Position numbers and translations under genes: made by a program. A DNA stretch of 64,000 bases from Hirsutella rhossiliensis. Its lineage: Eukaryota > Ascomycota > Sordariomycetes > Hypocreales > Ophiocordycipitaceae. This document shows, in pieces, positions 63,923 to 64,000 of this stretch. Numbering within the stretch: the first letter of the stretch is position 1; each line of letters opens with the position of its first letter. A model generated the notes under the pieces. That model was not told the DNA's origin, ran no database searches, and saw nothing but the letters and a program-made list of their open reading frames with translations. The DNA lies in the NCBI RefSeq assembly GCF_020360975.1, contig NW_025408668.1, positions 496,001 to 560,000 on the forward strand, given 5' to 3'.

Positions 63923-64000
63923 ATACCCTATATCGAACCTCCCCCTTCCCTGTAGCTTATAGGAAGACGTCGTTTAGTCAAGGTAGAGTGGTGGATACGG
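63923..64000. other. Right flank of the Gypsy insertion
   Basis: It starts with the duplicated ATACC and continues the pre-insertion sequence from the 58.1-kb side. Too short to identify. Confidence 0.5.

Noticed and set aside
1..64000. CRISPR array, rRNA, secondary-metabolite cluster, telomere repeats, mimp-type MITEs
   Set aside because: Looked for by eye and not seen; no TTAGGG arrays and no CAGTGGG-type mimp ends were found.

Overview
The window looks like a transposon-rich accessory region of a filamentous ascomycete (Pezizomycotina; a Sordariomycete such as Fusarium or Colletotrichum is my guess, not a demonstrated assignment). The evidence is short spliceosomal introns of 45-64 nt (two with an intact TACTAAC branch site), a fungal-type FunK1 kinase fragment, Tad1-type LINE pieces, a Crypton, fungal Helitron and Pif1-like helicase pieces, a chromodomain Ty3/Gypsy element, a GT32 mannosyltransferase-like gene and a small secreted cysteine-rich protein. 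There is no bacterial operon structure, CRISPR or rRNA.

Layout. 1-1.8 kb: FunK1 N-lobe fragment (-), Pif1-like helicase C-terminal half (+), one unrecognised broken gene (-). 2.1-6.9 kb: degraded Helitron RepHel coding region (-) with HNH and Y-x3-Y Rep motifs and helicase motifs. 6.9-13.1 kb: no firm gene; one tRNA-related SINE-like block near 8.75 kb. 13.1-16.2 kb: 5' part of a Tad1-type LINE (+). 16.6-17.8 kb: a TATA-driven DNA-ligase paralogue (+), broken by a 99-bp MITE that was itself split by a complete MULE (17.8-20.7 kb). 20.9-22.5 kb: 3' part of a LINE. 22.6-23.5 kb: hAT remnant. 23.8-25.9 kb: decayed pogo-type element with TIRs. 25.9-31.6 kb: pogo element with 97-bp perfect TIRs, split by a young, RT-deleted Copia element with identical LTRs. 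32-33.5 kb: MULE and LINE fragments. 34.2-35.2 kb: intact GT32 gene. 35.4-39.9 kb: pogo inside pogo, plus a third pogo copy. 40.3-42.9 kb: Crypton with introns. 43.5-44.4 kb: Pif1-like helicase N-terminal half. 44.4-48.7 kb: second Copia copy with non-matching flanks. 48.7-54.6 kb: pogo and Copia fragments, then an intron-bearing pogo element carrying an 8-bp-TSD hAT. 54.6-54.9 kb: intact small secreted cysteine-rich protein gene. 55.8-58.0 kb: 3'-truncated hAT. 58.2-63.9 kb: Ty3/Gypsy element with identical LTRs, 5-bp TSD and an apparent self-priming site.

Only three genes read as intact: the MULE transposase, the GT32 glycosyltransferase and the small secreted protein. The remainder is a stratified record of nested insertions that can be ordered in time: MULE in MITE in ligase; Copia in pogo; pogo in pogo; hAT in pogo. 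Many frameshifts are single-base changes, several in homopolymers, so some could be assembly errors. Others are shared between copies and must be ancestral. All function calls come from motif recognition by eye; no database search was run.
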